This document shows positions 46,778 to 58,094 of a stretch of 64,000 bases of DNA, in pieces (position 1 is the first letter of the stretch; each line of letters opens with the position of its first letter). Under the pieces are notes generated by a model. The model searched no databases and was not told the origin of the DNA. It saw only the letters and a program-made list of their open reading frames with translations. The stretch comes from Psychrobacter luti (GTDB lineage Bacteria > Pseudomonadota > Gammaproteobacteria > Pseudomonadales > Moraxellaceae), in the NCBI RefSeq assembly GCF_014192115.1, contig NZ_JACHXL010000001.1, positions 1,045,169-1,109,168 of the forward strand. Direction: 5' to 3'. Both the position numbers and the translations under genes were made by a program.

Positions 46778-48220
46778 TTAACGCTTTTTATCTTTGTTAG
46801 GAAATCTCGGCTTATCTTTGGTGGTAAATTTCTGCGCACGATTGCGTTCGCGTTGGCGTAGCTGTTGCGCTTTTGCTTTGGTGGGCGTGTCGCTCTTATT
46901 GGCATATGGGTTATCATTTTGTTTAAAAATAACATTCAGCGGCGTGCCTTCAAGCTTAAATACTTGACGGAATTGGTTTTCAAGATAGCGCTGATAGCTT
47001 TTTGGTAGCGAAGATGTTTGATTACCATGAATCACAATCACTGGCGGATTATGACCACCAATATGCGCAAAACGTAGCTTGATACGGCGACCAGCAACCG
47101 TTGGTGGCGGATTGGCAGCAACAGCGTCTTGTAAAATCTGCGTCAAACGGTTGGTTGACACCTCAAACATCGACGACTGATAAGCACGCAAGATAGAAGG
47201 ATATAAATTACCCACCCCTGTACCGTGTAATGCTGAGATTTGGTGAACTTTTACGTAAGAGATAAAGTTGAAACGGCGATCCATCTCAATCTTGATATAG
47301 TTCTTTTGATCTGCAGTTAGACCATCCCATTTATTGATGGCGACTACCAAGGCACGCCCAGCATCAAGCGCATAACCAATCATATGTAAATCTTGGTCGA
47401 CGATACCTTCTTGGGCATCAATCACAATAACCGTGACGTTGGAATCATCGATTGCTTGCAAGGTTTTAATGACTGAGAATTTCTCTACTTTTTCATCGAT
47501 TCTGCCACGGCGACGGACACCGGCGGTATCAATCAAAACGTAGTCTCTACCTTCACGTGTATAAGGAATATAAATACTGTCACGCGTGGTACCCGGCATA
47601 TCAAATACCACCACGCGGTCTTCACCCAATAGGCGGTTAACCAGCGTTGATTTACCAACGTTTGGACGACCAATAATAGCCAGCTTTAAGCCTTTTGGCT
47701 CGACAACATTTTCTTGCGTTGGCATATCAGCAGTCAGAACTTCTAGCAAGTTACCGACACCGCGCCCATGACTGGCTGCCATTGGATACGGCTCACCCAA
47801 TCCTAATGCATAAAATTCTGCAGGCGCGGCATCGTGCGCGCCATCGACTTTATTCGCAACGACATAAACAGGCTTACCAAGGGTATGCAAAAACTTGCCA
47901 ATCTCAGCGTCAGCACCAATCATACCAGCACGGGCGTCGACCACAAAGACAATAATATCGGCTTCATGAATGGCAGTATGCGACTGCTCTGACATATAGT
48001 CATCAATATTGCCGCTACCATCATCCGCTTCACCAATACCGCCGGTGTCTACAACGATGAAAGATTTGTCTTCATAGGTTGCATCACCGTATTGGCGGTC
48101 ACGAGTCAGCCCTGATAAATCAGCAACCAATGCCTGCCGACTTTTAGTGAACTGGTTAAATAAGGTTGATTTACCGACGTTTGGACGACCAATTAAGGCG
48201 ACCACAGGCTTGATACTCAT
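46778..48220 (-). CDS. der: Ribosome-assembly GTPase Der (EngA)
   Basis: The 480-residue protein has the tandem G domains unique to Der, with P-loops GRPNVGKS at 11-18 and 184-191, switch-type DTGG and DTAG, and NKxD-type VANKVDG and INKWDG. A C-terminal KH-like domain ([22 protein letters not shown]) follows. It acts in 50S subunit maturation. The C-terminus is a basic tail rich in Lys, Arg and Gln. It is the last gene of the conserved ndk-to-der cluster, after bamB. Confidence 0.97.
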   Translation of the reverse strand: MSIKPVVALIGRPNVGKSTLFNQFTKSRQALVADLSGLTRDRQYGDATYEDKSFIVVDTGGIGEADDGSGNIDDYMSEQSHTAIHEADIIVFVVDARAGMIGADAEIGKFLHTLGKPVYVVANKVDGAHDAAPAEFYALGLGEPYPMAASHGRGVGNLLEVLTADMPTQENVVEPKGLKLAIIGRPNVGKSTLVNRLLGEDRVVVFDMPGTTRDSIYIPYTREGRDYVLIDTAGVRRRGRIDEKVEKFSVIKTLQAIDDSNVTVIVIDAQEGIVDQDLHMIGYALDAGRALVVAINKWDGLTADQKNYIKIEMDRRFNFISYVKVHQISALHGTGVGNLYPSILRAYQSSMFEVSTNRLTQILQDAVAANPPPTVAGRRIKLRFAHIGGHNPPVIVIHGNQTSSLPKSYQRYLENQFRQVFKLEGTPLNVIFKQNDNPYANKSDTPTKAKAQQLRQRERNRAQKFTTKDKPRFPNKDKKR

Positions 48221-48628
48221 GGGTTACTCTCAGTGAAGGGCACAATGGCGGACAGGTCGCTGACTCTTATCATAAAGATGAATAGCTGCACTTGACCGCG
48301 AATTTAAATAAATTATAGAAATAAAACGATAGAAATCAGATAATAGCGAATATAGTCAATTGGAAATAATATCGATATATGAATAGCCACGTGCTACAGA
48401 TATAAATTCTAAAATGAATCGACTATATAGATAGCGCTATTATATATGAATAACGCTATCATACATCGGTCGCATAGAGTACGCGAAAGCTTGCGTTTAA
48501 ACAAGCAGTTTACACAAGGCATTAAACGCTGACAAAGCAGCGTTTTCTCTTAAGCCTAGCATCCGTCACGCGACTTTATTAATAATATAAAAACCTTTTT
48601 TATTAATAAAGTCGTCTCTCAGAAAATT
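48221..48628. other. Intergenic region bamB / der with one inverted repeat
   Basis: About 400 bases separate bamB and der, which are often close together in this cluster. It holds an inverted repeat at 48571-48614 and is otherwise AT-rich with no gene. It probably carries a separate der promoter. Confidence 0.5.
48571..48614. repeat. Inverted repeat just downstream of bamB
   Basis: CGACTTTATTAATA (48571-48584) and TATTAATAAAGTCG (48601-48614) are perfect arms; inside, AAAAA-CC-TTTTT prolongs the stem past a 4-base bulge. No T-run follows on the minus strand, so it may be an mRNA 3'-end stabiliser rather than a terminator. Confidence 0.65.
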
Positions 48629-49837
48629 TTAGCGTGCCAACTGCCAGATAGCAACTTGCCCTGAGGTGCTTTGGGTTAGTAAACGGCTACCTTGTACTTG
48701 TAAGCTACTTAATGCACCTTTAGTCTGTACGCGGCTAACGATTTTGCCGCTAGCAGGGTCAAATAAATGCACCACGCCATCAAAATCACCGACAGCAATA
48801 TAATTGCCAATCATCACAGGATTGGTTAAGTGACGATAAGCCAACTCTTCGCTTTCCCACAAAACCTCACCATTGCTGCGATTATAGGCAACTACTTTGC
48901 CATCTAAACTCGTTGCAATCACTTGCTGATTGTTCACCGCCAGTGATTTTAAACTGGCAAGCTCATTGACGAACAACACTTCACGAGAGGCTAAGTTAAT
49001 ACCTAGCAATTGACCACTATAGCTGATGGCAAATAACTGATTGTTATCGACGATAGGCATACCGTCGACATCGCTCATACGCTCAACTTCACTACTGCCC
49101 GCACCGACACCAACACGGCGTGACCACTGCGGTAAGCCATTATCGACAGTGATAGCATGTAAACGGCCATCAGCCGTGGCCAATAATGCGGTTTTAGCAT
49201 CTAGCAATGTTGGTGCTGCACTACCACGTACGCTGATAGCAGGTACTTGGGTGGCAAACTGCCAAACCGATTGACCGTTCTGTAACGACAAACCATGTAG
49301 GAAGCCATCATTCGCTGATAAAACCACGCGGTTGTTGCTGATTAAAGCAGGCGTTAGCACTGAACCAGTAAGCTGTGTCTGCCAGCGTTTAGCGCCAGTA
49401 GTACTGTCAAAGGCCATTACTTGACCACCACGGGTACTAATAATAGCGGTTTGACTCAAGGAATCTAAGGCTACGCCTCCGGTAATTTGATCACCAACAT
49501 TAACTGACCATACGCGTTGACCGGTATTATCAAAGCCTATCAAATCACCACCGCGTGATGCAGTGACTATTTGCAAATTGGCATAGCCTACTTGCAGGTC
49601 AAGCGGATCTTTACTACTGGCTTTCTTGCTACCAACATCGGTACTAAAAACCGGCTGCAATACACTAATTGGCTGCGCAATTTGCACCAATTTGACAGGG
49701 TCATTGACGACTGGTTTGATACCTCGATTACACCCAACGACTGCAGTTGCCATCACTGCGATTACGGCGACATGCATGGCCGTCGTTTTGATGGTCTTAG
49801 CGTTTATAGTTCTGTTAGAGCGAATAGCTTGAGTCAT
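48629..49837 (-). CDS. bamB: Outer-membrane assembly lipoprotein BamB
   Basis: The 402-residue lipoprotein (signal VIAVMATAVVGC, lipid Cys at 36 from the outermost ATG) is an eight-bladed PQQ-type beta-propeller: repeated blades such as GLSLQNGQSVWQF, AITVDNGLPQWSR, AYNRSNGEVLWE and LFDPASGKIVS are visible. BamB helps BamA insert beta-barrel proteins. The signal is preceded by about 20 residues; a start at Met21 would give a shorter, more typical signal. Position downstream of yfgM supports the call. Confidence 0.93.
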   Translation of the reverse strand: MTQAIRSNRTINAKTIKTTAMHVAVIAVMATAVVGCNRGIKPVVNDPVKLVQIAQPISVLQPVFSTDVGSKKASSKDPLDLQVGYANLQIVTASRGGDLIGFDNTGQRVWSVNVGDQITGGVALDSLSQTAIISTRGGQVMAFDSTTGAKRWQTQLTGSVLTPALISNNRVVLSANDGFLHGLSLQNGQSVWQFATQVPAISVRGSAAPTLLDAKTALLATADGRLHAITVDNGLPQWSRRVGVGAGSSEVERMSDVDGMPIVDNNQLFAISYSGQLLGINLASREVLFVNELASLKSLAVNNQQVIATSLDGKVVAYNRSNGEVLWESEELAYRHLTNPVMIGNYIAVGDFDGVVHLFDPASGKIVSRVQTKGALSSLQVQGSRLLTQSTSGQVAIWQLAR

Positions 49838-50103
49838 TATGGGTTCTCACTACCAATAAATTAATCATTAATAAATTAGCTGTCAGCAAGTAAACGGTGA
49901 ACAATAATAACCAGTACATAAATAAGCACTCATTATTAATACTACCCTCCTGACTTACTGCGCTACTTAGTTTTTTAAAACGGTTTGTAGAACGATTTTG
50001 GGTATTAAAATTTTTATTAAAATACTTAATAAAGCGTTAGAGCTCATATTTAGCAACAGCGATTGTTATTAGAAATATTTTTAATATCTGTTTTTGACAT
50101 CTA

Positions 50104-50892
50104 CTACTCAGCAGTGGCTACCGTATTTTGGTCTTCAGCTAATACGGGCTGTGTAGGCGCAGTAGATTCTTGAATAAGACCAGCTTGCGGTTCAATAGGC
50201 TCAGCTACCACACCGAGACTTTCCATCTTTAATGCCAATACTGCACGTGTTTCTTGACGGTTACGTAACAATTCCCAAGCATTATTGTAAGATTTACCCG
50301 CTGAATCTTTATTATCTTGTGCCAGATAAATATCACCCAATAATTCTTGCTGACTCGCTTCAAACGAGCTTGGCATATCATTATTAGCTTCAGCCAAGGC
50401 AGCATCAGCATCACCAGCCGCTAATAGCGTCTTGGCATAGCGCAGACGGGTAATCGCTTCTAAGCCTGCATCGCCCAAATCGATTGCTAATGCCTTTTTA
50501 AAGGTCTCACCTGCACCTTTAAAGTTATCGTTATCCACTTGTTGACGCGCTTTAATCATCAGCGCTTGCCATGCATAGACAGAGTTACCATGAGTGCTTA
50601 CTAAAGCATCAATATCTTTATCTAACTGTTTACGACTCTCAGCCAGTGACGCTTGCGCCTCTTCTTCTAAATCTGGATTCTGTGACGCCAGGCTGACTTC
50701 TTCATTCAAACGCTGAATATCGGCATAATGGTCGGCTGCAACCGTATCGACGCGCGCATGGTTATTTTGCCAATACGTCCAGCCGAAATAGGCGGCTAAC
50801 GCCAATAAAATCGCGGTGACAATATAGCTGCCATATTGCTTTAACGCTTGCATCGAATTGTCTGTATTTGGCGAATTGGGTGTCAGAGCCAT
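50104..50892 (-). CDS. yfgM: YfgM-family tetratricopeptide membrane protein
   Basis: The 262-residue protein has one membrane anchor (about 22-40) and a periplasmic TPR-type domain (repeats near VYAWQALMIKARQQVDNDNFKGAG, then LGDAGLEAITRLRYAKTLLAAGD, and ELLGDIYLAQDNKDSAGKSY). E. coli YfgM (206 residues) works with PpiD at the SecYEG translocon. The extra length is a Pro/Thr/Ala/Glu tail. It sits between hisS and bamB, as elsewhere. Confidence 0.9.
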   Translation of the reverse strand: MALTPNSPNTDNSMQALKQYGSYIVTAILLALAAYFGWTYWQNNHARVDTVAADHYADIQRLNEEVSLASQNPDLEEEAQASLAESRKQLDKDIDALVSTHGNSVYAWQALMIKARQQVDNDNFKGAGETFKKALAIDLGDAGLEAITRLRYAKTLLAAGDADAALAEANNDMPSSFEASQQELLGDIYLAQDNKDSAGKSYNNAWELLRNRQETRAVLALKMESLGVVAEPIEPQAGLIQESTAPTQPVLAEDQNTVATAE

Positions 50893-50970
50893 ATATTTTT
50901 ACCTAATAAAAGTGTTATTAAATTGCGAATACTAAAGCCACCATCGATTACTGGCGAATAAAACTTTCTT

Positions 50971-52272
50971 TTAATGACGAACAAAGTTCTCTTTATTCGA
51001 TAGCCAATCTGCCGCAACCGTTTGTTGCTCACCCGTCTGCATATTTTTAATACTAATAGTATTATCATCGAGCTCTTGCTGGGCGATAATCACTGTCAAC
51101 GCAGCGCCCGACTTATCCGCTTTTTTCATTTGAGCTTTTAAGCTGGTTGCACTCGCCATTTTTACACGTAGATCAGGACGGCTATAACGCAACGCTTGCG
51201 CATAGCCAATACCCGCACTATAGACTTCTGGATGAGCAACCACAAAAACATCGCAAGCTGGCAGCTCTGCAATCGGTGCCACGGCTTCGATAAGCAATAA
51301 TAAACGCTCAAGCCCCATCGCAAAGCCAACCGCTGGCTCAGATTTCACTGGTTTATTATACCCTTTATCATCAGGGGTACCGATGGATTTTAATTGCCCA
51401 ATCAAACCATCATAACGACCACCAGCACAAACGGTCGCTTGGCTACCAAGCTTATCAGTTACCCATTCAAAAACGGTTTTATTATAGTAATCAAGACCGC
51501 GTACTAAGTGCGGATTAATCTCAAACTCAATACCAAGTGCGGTCAAATACGCTTGTACTTGCTCAAAATGCGCCTTACTCTCGGCACCCAAAAAATCAGC
51601 AAGTTTTGGTGCATCTACCAATAACGCTTGGGTAATCGCTTCTTTACTGTCTAAAATACGTAATGGATTGGTCGTTAAACGACGTTTGCTGTCTTCATCT
51701 AGCTGATCTTGTTTGTCAGTCAGATAAGCAACCAGTGCTTCACGATAAGCATGGCGCTCATCAAGCTCACCCAAACTATTAAGCTCTAAGCGCATCTCGT
51801 CTTTTAGACCCAATTCCTGCCACATCAAATGCGTCATAGCAATCAGCTCTGCATCGGCATCCGGTAGCGCACTACCAAAGCTTTCGACACCCAATTGATG
51901 AAACTGACGGTAGCGACCTTTTTGCGGACGCTCATAGCGAAACATCGGACCGATATACCAAAGTTTCGGCGTATCACCTCGGAGCAAATTATGCTCAATC
52001 ACTGCGCGTACTGCCCCTGCCGTACCTTCTGGACGCAATGCCAATGGCGTTGGCGGCTCAGACTTATCGGTAAAGCTATACATCTCTTTTTCGACGATAT
52101 CGGTTGCGCCGCCAATAGCACGGGCAAATAAGTCGGTTTGCTCAACGATAGGCAAACGAATATGCTCATAACCGTATCTGCCCAGCACATCAGCCAATAT
52201 CGACTCTAAGTGCAGCCATTTTGCAGACTGTTCAGGCAAAATATCATTAAACCCTTTGATAGCTTTAATCAT
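50971..52272 (-). CDS. hisS: Histidyl-tRNA synthetase
   Basis: The 433-residue class II enzyme charges tRNA-His. Motif 2 ([20 protein letters not shown]), the His-specific [15 protein letters not shown] and the ATP-site [12 protein letters not shown] are intact, with the C-terminal anticodon-binding domain ([11 protein letters not shown] to [13 protein letters not shown]). Length is typical (424 in E. coli). It lies between ispG and yfgM in the conserved cluster. AAGGAT precedes the ATG, at a long 11-base spacing. Confidence 0.97.
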   Translation of the reverse strand: MIKAIKGFNDILPEQSAKWLHLESILADVLGRYGYEHIRLPIVEQTDLFARAIGGATDIVEKEMYSFTDKSEPPTPLALRPEGTAGAVRAVIEHNLLRGDTPKLWYIGPMFRYERPQKGRYRQFHQLGVESFGSALPDADAELIAMTHLMWQELGLKDEMRLELNSLGELDERHAYREALVAYLTDKQDQLDEDSKRRLTTNPLRILDSKEAITQALLVDAPKLADFLGAESKAHFEQVQAYLTALGIEFEINPHLVRGLDYYNKTVFEWVTDKLGSQATVCAGGRYDGLIGQLKSIGTPDDKGYNKPVKSEPAVGFAMGLERLLLLIEAVAPIAELPACDVFVVAHPEVYSAGIGYAQALRYSRPDLRVKMASATSLKAQMKKADKSGAALTVIIAQQELDDNTISIKNMQTGEQQTVAADWLSNKENFVRH

Positions 52273-52368
52273 GGTACGGTCGCATCCTTAAATTTTTTAA
52301 CAAAGCACTCTATTACTAATTACTCTTGTCGTAACGCTCATAAACTCAGCTTTAAATAGCTCAGTGAA

Positions 52369-53490
52369 TTACTTTACGCGAATGATTTCATTTTCACGTT
52401 TTTTTGCCAAATCTTCAGCATGAGCACGTACCATGCCTTCGATCTCATCAACCAAATTATTGGTATCAATCAAATGGCTTTTTTCGCCCATACGGTAGAC
52501 CAGTGATTTTGGTGCCGCACCTACAACGCCAATGTCCGCTTCTTTCGCTTCACCTGGACCGTTTACTTTACATCCAATCACCGATAAGTTCATCGGTTCA
52601 CGGATATCTTCTAAACGTGATTCTAACGCTGTCATCACTCTAATCACATCAAACTCTTGGCGCGAACAGCTTGGGCAAGCAATAAAGTTAACGCCATTTG
52701 AGCGAATATTTAGCGACTTTAAAATATCAAAGCCAATTTTAATCTCTTCTTCTGGCTCTGCGGCTAAGGAGATACGAATGGTATCGCCGATGCCGTCTAA
52801 TAATAGCCCGCCTAAGGCAATTGCGGATTTAACCGCGCCCGTGCGATAAACACCCGCTTCGGTGACGCCTAAATGTAACGGATTATCAATCTGTGCCGAG
52901 ATAAGACGATAAGCATCTAACGTTAAAAAAACATTACTGGCTTTAACCGACACTTTATATTGATCAAAGTTCAAACGCTCTAATATATCGATATGGCGCA
53001 TGGCTGATTCAAGCATCGCCTCGCCGGTCGGTTCAGTATATTTACGCTGAATGTCTTTTTCCAATGAGCCTGCATTAACACCAATGCGAATAGGAATATT
53101 ATAATGCTTGGCACAAGCAACCACTTCACGTACTTTGGCGTCGCTACCGATATTACCAGGGTTAATACGCAGGCAATCGGCACCAGCTTCAGCAACGGCT
53201 AAAGCAATTTTGTGATCGAAATGCACATCGGCTATTAAAGGGACGCTAACCAACTTACGAATTTCTGCAAAGGCTCTTACCGTATCCATCGTCGGTGTCG
53301 ATACGCGCATCAAATCTGCCCCTGCTTCAACGCAGCGCTCGATTTGTGCAACGGTCGCTGCCACATCACAAGTATCGGTATTGGTCATACTTTGCACGCT
53401 AATCGGTGCATCACCACCAATCGCGACATCACCGACATATATTTTTTTAGTAAGACGACGGTTAATAGGCGCTGACGTTGACATAGACAA
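52369..53490 (-). CDS. ispG: 4-hydroxy-3-methylbut-2-enyl diphosphate synthase IspG
   Basis: The 373-residue iron-sulfur enzyme (GcpE) carries out the penultimate step of the non-mevalonate isoprenoid pathway. The TIM-barrel half opens with [26 protein letters not shown]. The iron-sulfur ligands are in [12 protein letters not shown] and [22 protein letters not shown] stands eight bases before the ATG. It lies between rodZ and hisS. Confidence 0.97.
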   Translation of the reverse strand: MSMSTSAPINRRLTKKIYVGDVAIGGDAPISVQSMTNTDTCDVAATVAQIERCVEAGADLMRVSTPTMDTVRAFAEIRKLVSVPLIADVHFDHKIALAVAEAGADCLRINPGNIGSDAKVREVVACAKHYNIPIRIGVNAGSLEKDIQRKYTEPTGEAMLESAMRHIDILERLNFDQYKVSVKASNVFLTLDAYRLISAQIDNPLHLGVTEAGVYRTGAVKSAIALGGLLLDGIGDTIRISLAAEPEEEIKIGFDILKSLNIRSNGVNFIACPSCSRQEFDVIRVMTALESRLEDIREPMNLSVIGCKVNGPGEAKEADIGVVGAAPKSLVYRMGEKSHLIDTNNLVDEIEGMVRAHAEDLAKKRENEIIRVK

Positions 53491-53551
53491 ACCCTTTCAT
53501 TGAAACAAATTGGAACGAAAAAACTGGAAACAAACATCGCATTTATAACGC

Positions 53552-53585
53552 TAATAGCTTTTTAAGAGTAATGGCTTTTTGAGAC
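53552..53585. repeat. 17-base degenerate tandem repeat between rodZ and ispG
   Basis: TAATAGCTTTTTAAGAG is followed by TAATGGCTTTTTGAGAC, 14 of 17 positions alike. More TAA/GTTATTTA-like blocks occur through 53620-53715, giving the spacer a repetitive, slippage-prone look. Confidence 0.5.
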
Positions 53586-53716
53586 CAATTATCTTCTTAA
53601 AATAACGGCTATTTAACACTAACAGTTTTAAAAACAGTAATCACTTAAAGAGTTAATACTCATTTTCAAAACCCGTTATTTAATGAGCTAACCAATAAGT
53701 AAACCAGTTATTTAAA

Positions 53717-54541
53717 TTAGGGTGCTAGCTCAAAACTGGCTTGCGTACCTGTAGCATAACTGTCTAAAGCAACCGCCTCTTGATTAAGCATCAAGCTGAC
53801 ATTATTGATATTATCAATCTGTACATTAAATGGTGGCATACCAGATAGTTGATAATTACCAGCATTCTGCGAGCCAGCTATCAAGCTACTACCGGTAGCG
53901 TCCGTAATAGTGACGACAGCGGCATCTGTCAGTTTTACGTCTAGTGTAGCCGGCGCCATACTTGCATCGCCACCCAAGTTGAGTGCCGAACCAGAAGCAC
54001 CGACACCATTGGCGTCGGTATCAATCGCTGCACCTTGTGCTTGTTCTAGCGCTGAGATATCTTCACTACTGGTTACTGGCTGCTCATTATTTTCTTTACT
54101 AGCATTACTGACCATACGAAATAAGAAAATCGCTAAAATAATGACGCCAATGACCGCGATAATTAATAATGGGTTAAAACGGATACGGTTATGGGTGTCG
54201 CGCTGTAACGTACCCATCGGGCGTAGTGGCGACTCAATATTGTTGGTCGAGCGCGACTTTAGGTCAATTGGGTAAGCAGCATCGAAGCTATTGGCTATTT
54301 TTACTGGATCTAGACCCAAAAACTTTGCATAGTTAATCGCAAAACCGCGCGCAAACGCCGCCTGCGGTAAATCTGCGAAATTTTCATTTTCTAGGGCTTG
54401 CAAATGTCGTTTTAAAATAAATAACTCGGCGGCCGCGTCCTCCAAGCTGACTTGCTTAGTTTTGCGGGCTTGCTGCAACATGGCACCAAATGATCCCTGA
54501 GCGTTAGATTGAGTGTTTGATGATGGGGTGGTCATTTCCAT
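53717..54541 (-). CDS. rodZ: Cytoskeleton protein RodZ
   Basis: The 274-residue protein has an N-terminal Xre-type HTH (about 18-85, LQQARKTKQVSLEDAAAEL), a single membrane segment (about 123-143, NPLLIIAVIGVIILAIFLF) and a periplasmic C-terminal DUF4115-type domain ending GTQASFEL. RodZ links MreB to the cell-elongation machinery. The start ATG follows AGAGGC and overlaps the end of pilF by ten bases, indicating translational coupling. Confidence 0.93.
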   Translation of the reverse strand: MEMTTPSSNTQSNAQGSFGAMLQQARKTKQVSLEDAAAELFILKRHLQALENENFADLPQAAFARGFAINYAKFLGLDPVKIANSFDAAYPIDLKSRSTNNIESPLRPMGTLQRDTHNRIRFNPLLIIAVIGVIILAIFLFRMVSNASKENNEQPVTSSEDISALEQAQGAAIDTDANGVGASGSALNLGGDASMAPATLDVKLTDAAVVTITDATGSSLIAGSQNAGNYQLSGMPPFNVQIDNINNVSLMLNQEAVALDSYATGTQASFELAP

Positions 54542-55395
54542 GGTGCCTCTGGATTGTTAAGCCAAGTCTTAAGTTGTTTTGCTTCATCGCTTAGTGGATA
54601 AGCGGATAAAAGCTGCTGTGCCAATTGCTGGCGGGTTGCTATGTTATTTTGTGCTGCCGCAAGTTTGATGCCTTGTAATAGCAAGCGCGGGTTAATACCC
54701 TGCCCCTGTACCAACATCAAAGTTTCGTCGTAAAGCCTTTGTGCTTGCTGCACACGCTGCTGCTCGAGTAATAAATCGACCAATTCAATGTGTGCAATCA
54801 CACTATTGCGATTGCCGTCTAGAGCACGCAAGAACGCTTTGGCTGCGGCAGGATGATCATTTAGCTGAAGGTAGGTGCGTCCTAAGTTCTCTAACGCCCC
54901 AATACGACCTTCATAGCCAAGTGCCGCCCCTGCAATCTCAAACTGCGCCGCCGCCTCTTTATAGCGCTTCATCTGCGACAGATAAACGCCATAATTGTTG
55001 TGGGATTGATCGAAATCTTTATCAAGCGTAATGGCTTTTTTAAAAAATTGATCGGCTTTTTCAAGATTGAGGCGACTACCCTCTTGCTGCAACAAAACGC
55101 CCATCATATCATAGGCTGGCGCATAACGGCTATCAGCAGTAAAGGCTTTTTCAAGTTGACGCTGAGCGGTATCAAGCTCATTTTTGCGGATATATTGTGC
55201 AGCAAGTAAGGTGCGAACGCGAGCAATTTCTTGCTGATCCAAATTACGATTGTCACTCGGTCGCGTCGAGGTTTGATAAGGCGTTCCACCTGTTAAATCC
55301 GTGGTCGTTGTACTCTGGCAACCGCTAAATAGCAAGGCACTTAAAGCACTGACTAACAAAATAACGTTTACGCCGCGCTTTTTGGCAATACTCAT
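54532..55395 (-). CDS. pilF: Type IV pilus biogenesis lipoprotein PilF/PilW
   Basis: The 287-residue lipoprotein (signal MSIAKKRGVNVILLVSALS to LLFSGC, lipid Cys at 26) contains several TPR repeats (IRKNELDTAQRQLEKAF, SHNNYGVYLSQMKRYKEAA, ALENLGRTYLQLNDHPAAA). It is the pilotin for the secretin PilQ in type IV pili. The ATG at 55395 is selected for the lipoprotein signal; an in-frame start at 55503 would bury that signal under 36 residues. rlmN lies upstream and rodZ downstream, as usual for this cluster. With pilS/pilR nearby it shows the strain encodes type IV pilus functions. Confidence 0.9.
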   Translation of the reverse strand: MSIAKKRGVNVILLVSALSALLFSGCQSTTTTDLTGGTPYQTSTRPSDNRNLDQQEIARVRTLLAAQYIRKNELDTAQRQLEKAFTADSRYAPAYDMMGVLLQQEGSRLNLEKADQFFKKAITLDKDFDQSHNNYGVYLSQMKRYKEAAAQFEIAGAALGYEGRIGALENLGRTYLQLNDHPAAAKAFLRALDGNRNSVIAHIELVDLLLEQQRVQQAQRLYDETLMLVQGQGINPRLLLQGIKLAAAQNNIATRQQLAQQLLSAYPLSDEAKQLKTWLNNPEAPWK

Positions 55396-55738
55396 AGCAT
55401 TGACACTCGATTGCTGCGCCGTTTGAGAAATGAATGTTTGATATTTGAACTGACAAGGATTTTTAAAAGTCATCATAGCCGCCATCATAAAACTGAGGTT
55501 CAATGCGTTCGATCAAAGAAGCATCAGTTTAATAGATTTAGCCCCCATAAGTACAATTTATTATGATTAATTGCGCCACGCCCAATTACTACTGCCAATG
55601 ACTACATTCTATTACCGTTGTGAGACAAAAACGACAGCTAAGTATTTAATCTGAGTGCTTAAACCCATTACTACGTCCAAATGCTCAATCAGCGAATATT
55701 TAACTCTGTAATATTAGCCCTGCTTTATTAACGCTGCA
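55396..55738. other. Intergenic region pilF / rlmN
   Basis: About 340 bases, AT-rich, between two genes on the minus strand. I see no gene or hairpin; a pilF promoter is likely here. Confidence 0.45.
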
Positions 55739-56968
55739 CTAAATATCTTCACGGTCTTTAATGCTTTGCTGCCAAGCGGCTGAACGTCGTGTTCTGTCAG
55801 CTACTTGCCCTACCAATTGCCCACAAGCGGCATCGATATCATCTCCGCGCGTTTGGCGAATGGTACAAACAAAACCTGCTTCACTTAATATGTTGCTAAA
55901 GGCATGAATACGGTTATTACTCGACTTGTCATAGTTTGCATGTGGGAACGGGTTAAACGGTATCAAGTTAATTTTACTTGGTAAATCGCCCAATAAGGCA
56001 ACCAATTGTTCAGCATGCTCATTACTATCATTGACACCGTCTAGCATCACATATTCAATCGTCACGTGTTTTTTATGGCGCGGGTTGACTTCAAAGACGT
56101 AATTTCTCGCTGCCGCCATGAGCTGCTCTAATGGGTATTTCTTATTAATCGGTACTAGCTCATTGCGCAGCTCGTCATTGGGCGCATGCAGTGATATCGC
56201 TAATGCCACGTCAAGCTCCTGTGCTAACTCATACATCTTTGGCACTACACCTGAGGTAGACAGCGTGACACGACGCTTTGATAAACCATAAGCGTGGTCA
56301 CTGAGCATCAATTCCATCGAGCTGACAACAGGACGATAATTTAACAATGGCTCGCCCATGCCCATCATAACCACGTTAGTGACATTATTTTCCCATAAGC
56401 TATGATCAACATTATCTAAGCTGTCATTTTCATTGGTCATATAAGAGGCATTTGCCACCCATAATTGCCCAAGAATCTCAGCCGCTGTTAAATCACGCTC
56501 AAAACCCTGCTTACCAGTACTGCAAAAACTACAATCTAATGCACAGCCCACTTGTGACGATATACATAGAGTTTTACGCCCATTCAACTTGCTGTCATCT
56601 GCCGGAATCAATACCGTCTCGACCAATGAACCGCCAGTGACTTCAAACACCCATTTACGCGTGCCGTCATCACTATATTGACGATGAATCACTTTTGGCG
56701 GAATGACACAGGCATTGGCTGACAATTTATCACGCAAAGATTTACTCAGATTGGTCATTTGCTCAAAGTCAGTCACACCCTGCTGATAGATCCACTTGAT
56801 GACTTGCGTTGAGCGAAACGGCTTTTCGCCAATACCCTTAAAGTATTCCGCCAGCTGCGCTTGTGTCATACCTAATAGATTGGTTTTCGCCTGCGCCTCG
56901 TCTACTAATTTTATACTCTTAGTAGTCTTAGCAGGTACGTGTTGGACGGGGGTTTGGACATTCGACAT
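55739..56968 (-). CDS. rlmN: Dual-specificity RNA methyltransferase RlmN
   Basis: The 409-residue radical-SAM enzyme methylates C2 of A2503 in 23S rRNA and A37 in some tRNAs. The cluster-binding CxxxCxxC motif is CALDCSFC, after [25 protein letters not shown] and the C-terminal [18 protein letters not shown] (with the methyl-carrying Cys) are all present. The ATG at 56968 is chosen because AAGG stands ten bases upstream and homologues start about there; an in-frame start at 57085 would add 39 residues of no family match. Confidence 0.95.
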   Translation of the reverse strand: MSNVQTPVQHVPAKTTKSIKLVDEAQAKTNLLGMTQAQLAEYFKGIGEKPFRSTQVIKWIYQQGVTDFEQMTNLSKSLRDKLSANACVIPPKVIHRQYSDDGTRKWVFEVTGGSLVETVLIPADDSKLNGRKTLCISSQVGCALDCSFCSTGKQGFERDLTAAEILGQLWVANASYMTNENDSLDNVDHSLWENNVTNVVMMGMGEPLLNYRPVVSSMELMLSDHAYGLSKRRVTLSTSGVVPKMYELAQELDVALAISLHAPNDELRNELVPINKKYPLEQLMAAARNYVFEVNPRHKKHVTIEYVMLDGVNDSNEHAEQLVALLGDLPSKINLIPFNPFPHANYDKSSNNRIHAFSNILSEAGFVCTIRQTRGDDIDAACGQLVGQVADRTRRSAAWQQSIKDREDI

Positions 56969-57304
56969 AATAAATAACCTTTTTGCATCTGCTGATATAA
57001 GTGATGCAATTGTTGAGATGGGCTTGCTAGACGTACTCAATATATGAGTGCATGAGCAATCCGTTATGAGCGCATTTTTTACCAAAAACTGATAGAAATA
57101 TGCTGATAAAGGATTGATAACGCTTAATAAAACTAATAATGAGGGAGAAAAGCTAAAATTTCAATGCATAGTCAGACTATTATAATAGCTAAAACGGCTT
57201 ATACCAAAAGATATAAGCCGTCTCGCTACATTAATTATTAATCAGCACTATTATTATGCATAACAACTATGATGCACAAAAGCAGCTGTTAATAAAAACT
57301 GCTA
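56969..57304. other. Intergenic region rlmN / ndk
   Basis: About 336 bases with the ndk terminator (57191-57221) and room for an rlmN promoter. No gene is supported. Confidence 0.45.
57191..57221 (-). terminator. Terminator downstream of ndk
   Basis: ACGGCTTATA and TATAAGCCGT are perfect arms around an 8-base loop, followed by TTTT on the minus strand. Confidence 0.8.
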
Positions 57305-57736
57305 TTAACGCGTACGTGCACACACTTCTTCTTCATTGAAGAAGTAGCTGATTTCACGTGCCGCTGATTCTGCTGAATCTGAACCATGAACCGCGTTTTC
57401 ATCGATGCTGCTAGCGAAATCAGCACGGATAGTGCCTTCAGCAGCGTCTTTTGGGTTAGTAGCGCCCATGATGTCACGATGCTTAGCGATAGCGTTTTCG
57501 CCTTCTAATACTGATACCAATACTGGACCTGAAGTCATAAATGATACTAGGTCGTTGTAAAATGGACGTTCAGCGTGCTCAGCGTAAAAACCGCCTGCTT
57601 TTTTATCATCAAGTTGCATCATTTTAGCAGCAACAATTTTTAGACCTGATTTTTCAAAACGGTCATAGATAGCGCCGATGTTATTGCCAGCTACTGCGTC
57701 AGGTTTGATGATAGATAAAGTACGTTCGTTAGCCAT
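57305..57736 (-). CDS. ndk: Nucleoside diphosphate kinase
   Basis: The 143-residue enzyme balances nucleoside triphosphates through a phospho-histidine. The active-site His is in [22 protein letters not shown] opens the protein and [17 protein letters not shown] is intact. AGGAGC lies seven bases before the ATG. It begins the conserved ndk-rlmN-pilF-rodZ-ispG-hisS-yfgM-bamB-der series, although its own terminator makes it a separate unit. Confidence 0.97.
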   Translation of the reverse strand: MANERTLSIIKPDAVAGNNIGAIYDRFEKSGLKIVAAKMMQLDDKKAGGFYAEHAERPFYNDLVSFMTSGPVLVSVLEGENAIAKHRDIMGATNPKDAAEGTIRADFASSIDENAVHGSDSAESAAREISYFFNEEEVCARTR

Positions 57737-58094
57737 GAAAAGCTCCTAATGGATGAGGGGTTAAAAAATTGAACTAAAATAAGAAATGAAATAGCAAAGG
57801 GATTTTTTTATCACTGACCACTAATTTTATCTCTGACCACCATGTTGGCTTGGGCTGACTAAGATGACTCAGGGTTTACCAATACGAAAACATGAGTGCC
57901 AACACAGGATTGTTGCCTATTATAATGATTGGGACTATAAATGATAGGGTTAATTACGCTAACCGCTCAGAAAAGCAAGGTTTAAAAAAGCTTTAAAATT
58001 GCTATGCATTAGAAAAGCACCATTTTAAAGCCTACTGATATAAAGACAATACAAATACCATTACAATAGCTTTTATAACCATACGATTAGCCAA
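57737..58094. other. Intergenic region ndk / LprI-like gene
   Basis: About 360 bases. It contains a short direct repeat, TATCACTGACCAC (57809) and TATCTCTGACCAC (57828), in the ndk promoter region. No gene is seen. Confidence 0.45.
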
